The translations under genes and the position numbers were made by a program. Below, one piece after another: positions 27,678 to 29,543 of a DNA stretch of 29,543 nucleotides. Source of the stretch: a virus. Location: IMG/VR virus record IMGVR_UViG_3300026257_000016, positions 1 to 29,543 of that record. The stretch is one strand, 5' to 3'. A model generated the notes under the pieces. It was not told the DNA's origin and searched no databases. It saw only the letters and a program-made list of their open reading frames with translations. Within the stretch, counting starts at the first letter, position 1; every line of letters starts with the position of its first letter.

Positions 27678-28089
27678 GTTTGATGGTATAGAGGATGCTC
27701 TTGATGTAGAGACTTCTATTATACCCGAAGGGGGTTGTGCCCCTAGGAAAGAACAACTTGCTAATATAACTGGTCCTACAGAACAACTCAAGAAAGACTA
27801 TGATTACACTCGTGGTAATCTATATTCTCTCATTGAGAAAGGACAGGAAGCTGTCGATGGTATCCTAGAACTAGCACAGGAATCAGATCAACCTAGAGCA
27901 TATGAAGTTGCTGGACAGTTGATTAAACACGTAGGAGATGTGGCAGATAAACTTGCTGATCTGCATAAGAAAGTTAACGAGATAGAAAATCCTAAGGGAA
28001 GTAAGACTACAGAGGTTACAAACAATACCATGTTTGTAGGTAGTACTGCAGATCTCGCTAAATTTCTAAAACAAAAGCAAGATAAATAA
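27637..28089 (+). CDS. gp16: Terminase small subunit gp16
   Basis: This is a 150-residue homologue of T4 gp16 (164 residues), which forms a ring that recognises phage DNA and regulates the packaging motor gp17. The central coiled-coil part DYDYTRGNLYSLIEKGQEAV and SDQPRAYEVAGQLIKHVGDV lines up with T4 DDYGVVRRNMHFQQQM and ADSPRHMEVFATLMGQM; the C-terminal TNNTMFVGSTADL matches T4 QNATVFMGSPTEL. The start at 27637 overlaps gp15 by 41 bases. Upstream in-frame ATGs (27613, 27565) would extend the overlap; none has a good Shine-Dalgarno, so the start is uncertain. The gene ends inside a late promoter octamer. A large terminase gene does not follow directly. Confidence 0.9.
   Translation: MASQGTQQQEQTSKFDGIEDALDVETSIIPEGGCAPRKEQLANITGPTEQLKKDYDYTRGNLYSLIEKGQEAVDGILELAQESDQPRAYEVAGQLIKHVGDVADKLADLHKKVNEIENPKGSKTTEVTNNTMFVGSTADLAKFLKQKQDK
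28081..28088 (+). promoter_or_regulatory. T4-type late promoter (GATAAATA)
   Basis: Exact NATAAATA match overlapping the last codons and stop of gp16, 24 bases before the ATG at 28113. It probably starts a separate late transcript for the last two genes of the window. Confidence 0.7.
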
Positions 28090-28112
28090 CATATGTAGGA
28101 ATAGGATTAGTA

Positions 28113-28655
28113 ATGTCAGTATTAAACGTTTTAGATACGCAAACTGTAAGTGCATCGGGTACTGCGTATATCACAGTAAAAACGGGAGTAATTAGAGTAT
28201 TAGCAACTGCTGCATCCAGCATCCAAGTTGGTAGTGGTCCTGCTATAACCCTCGCTGCTGGTGTTCCTGAGTTGCTCTCAGTAGGAAAACCGAAAACAGC
28301 AAAGATTTCTGCTGCAACAGATGCTAACCCTACAGTCCTTACACTAGAAGGATACTCAAACGGTGGTCGCCACACGTTTACTGCTAACGACACTATTACT
28401 ACATCCAACGGTGGAGACACCGCATTCGTAGCAGCATATGTTACTGCTGGAAGTGCTGGTAAGAAAGCTGCTTCTGTTACTGCTACTACTATTACTACTG
28501 ACCTCGATGCTTCTAGTGCTTCTGGTGACTACGCTTTATCTGAAGCGGATGTAGTTGCTGGCACTGTTCCTATCGTACAAAGAACTGCATTACTGACTGC
28601 AGGTTCTGGTTCAGGTGGTGTTGTTGTCGAACAAGTACAGATTGTTGGAGGTTAG
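28113..28655 (+). CDS. Ala/Thr/Gly/Val-rich protein, possible virion component
   Basis: This is a 180-residue protein with AGGA 6 bases before the ATG. Composition is dominated by Ala, Thr, Ser, Gly and Val, with alternating short strands (GTAYITVKTGVIRVLATA, TVLTLEGYSNGGRHTF) and a Gly/Ser-rich, then Val-rich C-terminus (GSGSGGVVVEQVQIVGG). No signal peptide, membrane helix or catalytic motif is visible. The low-complexity beta character is like phage decoration or fibre proteins, and it has its own late promoter. It sits between the small terminase gene and a lysine-rich gene, where T4 has gene 17. Family not recognised; function as a structural protein is inference. Confidence 0.8.
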   Translation: MSVLNVLDTQTVSASGTAYITVKTGVIRVLATAASSIQVGSGPAITLAAGVPELLSVGKPKTAKISAATDANPTVLTLEGYSNGGRHTFTANDTITTSNGGDTAFVAAYVTAGSAGKKAASVTATTITTDLDASSASGDYALSEADVVAGTVPIVQRTALLTAGSGSGGVVVEQVQIVGG

Positions 28656-28656
28656 T

Positions 28657-29543
28657 ATGACTGACGTTAACGAAGCTAAGGTAGATACTGGTACTCCAGA
28701 AGAGAAAGAAAAAACAAGAAACGTACGTAAGTTTGGTGTCAGTCATAATGTGGCTGGTCATGGTAAACTAAGACGTGCACTCCACAGGTCAGACCGTGGA
28801 CATAAAAAGATTAAAGGTGATAAGCCACAACTAGAACAAGAAGGAGTGATCGCTCTTGTTAAAAAAGGGAAGGCAAAACATGATGAAGCAATTGAGAAGA
28901 AGAAAGTCAAGCAGAGGAAAGCCGTTCCTTACACTGCTTTGGCACAGAGTTACAACCCCAAGGGTGAGAATATCTCTGAGGAAGAGTACGATAGAATTAA
29001 GGATCGTCGTCTTGAGCGAGGTGGAAGTGCTCGTGGGGGTGATGATGTCTCTCCATCGTCATATAAGTCATTTAAGAAGTATGATCCGAAAGCGGCGAAG
29101 AAGGCTTCAGATCAGGCACTTGCAAATGTCAGGGCAGCAATTATTGCACAGCATGGTCCAGGTGCAATCGCAAAATCCAGGAAAGAAGAATGGGAAGCAG
29201 CAGCGTTAGAAGTTGCTGTTGATTACTTCTATGAGGAAGGTATCAATGAAGAAGGATTAGACCTTATTATAGAAGAGGTTGGTCTAGAAGATTTTGTAGA
29301 GTATATACTCGATCCACCTCCAGAATATTTGGAAGAGGAAAGGGCTGCTAGAAAAGCATCAGCAAGTGCTCCTTCATATGAGAAGGTAAAGGCAAAGGTT
29401 GACTCTGGAGACGCTGCCAGGAAGAAAGCAGGTAAAGGTGAGTATGCTAAGACTGCTGTTGCCAAGCGCAACTATGGAGACGAGGATAATACCAACTATG
29501 ATGACAAACCAGCTGCCAAGAAGAAGCCAGTTGCTAAAGCAAC
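28657..29543 (+). CDS. Lysine-rich charged protein, 3' partial
   Basis: The ATG at 28657 has GGAGG five bases upstream, and the frame is open to the window end (295 residues visible). Residues about 20-110 are strongly basic (KKKVKQRK, HKKIKGDK, RKFGVSHNVAGHGKLRRA). Residues about 160-220 form an acidic helical region with AAALEVAVDYFYEEGINEEG and LDLIIEEVGLEDFVEYIL. The remainder returns to Lys/Ala-rich sequence (ARKKAGKGEY, AAKKKPVAKA), resembling histone-like tails. It could be an internal head or DNA-associated protein, or a scaffold-like factor; the family is not recognised with certainty. It starts one base after the previous gene, so it shares its transcript. Confidence 0.8.
   Translation, partial: MTDVNEAKVDTGTPEEKEKTRNVRKFGVSHNVAGHGKLRRALHRSDRGHKKIKGDKPQLEQEGVIALVKKGKAKHDEAIEKKKVKQRKAVPYTALAQSYNPKGENISEEEYDRIKDRRLERGGSARGGDDVSPSSYKSFKKYDPKAAKKASDQALANVRAAIIAQHGPGAIAKSRKEEWEAAALEVAVDYFYEEGINEEGLDLIIEEVGLEDFVEYILDPPPEYLEEERAARKASASAPSYEKVKAKVDSGDAARKKAGKGEYAKTAVAKRNYGDEDNTNYDDKPAAKKKPVAKA

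Noticed and set aside
28858-28866. A-run as a programmed frameshift site in the lysine-rich gene
   Set aside because: The frame is aaa-aaa-ggg, which does not match the X-XXY-YYZ slippery pattern, and no alternative product or structure is apparent.

Overview
The window is a late structural-gene stretch of a T4-like myovirus, most probably a marine cyanophage (Synechococcus or Prochlorococcus host). The support is direct protein resemblance to T4 gp8, gp13, gp14, gp15 and gp16 in the T4 order, large glycine/serine/threonine-rich fibre proteins of the kind cyanomyoviruses carry in this position, and T4-type late promoter octamers (NATAAATA) in intergenic gaps. Every gene is on the + strand, and coding sequence fills almost the whole window. 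The longest gap is 80 bases (18042-18121). No tRNA, CRISPR array, insertion sequence or integrase was seen.

Left part (2-8619): four virion structural genes whose exact place in the particle I cannot name. They are the 3' part of a very large structural protein ending in an Ig-like domain; a YHYH-family protein, also ending in an Ig-like domain; a fibre-like protein with a His-rich segment and a C-terminal cupredoxin-like domain that keeps a full His-Cys-His-Met copper-ligand set; and a protein built of Gly-rich repeats.

Middle part (8623-18067): a late promoter, baseplate wedge gp8, a 2435-residue DUF4815-like structural protein, and two small partly coiled-coil proteins, closed by a strong intrinsic terminator.

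Right part (18073-29543): a second late promoter directly behind the terminator, a 2278-residue repetitive tail fibre with an Mtd-like N-terminal domain, then the neck and tail-completion genes gp13, gp14 and gp15 and the small terminase gp16, tightly packed or overlapping. A third late promoter starts a unit with a small Ala/Thr/Gly-rich protein and a lysine-rich protein that runs off the window.

Together the genes supply baseplate wedge parts, adsorption fibres, the neck that seals the filled head, the tail terminator and the packaging initiator. Points worth a second look: the run of likely metal-binding domains in two neighbouring fibre genes; small beta modules shared between otherwise unrelated proteins, including gp8, gp14 and gp15; repeats inside the long fibre that are identical in protein but scrambled at synonymous positions; and a change in glycine codon choice between fibre genes and neck/terminase genes.
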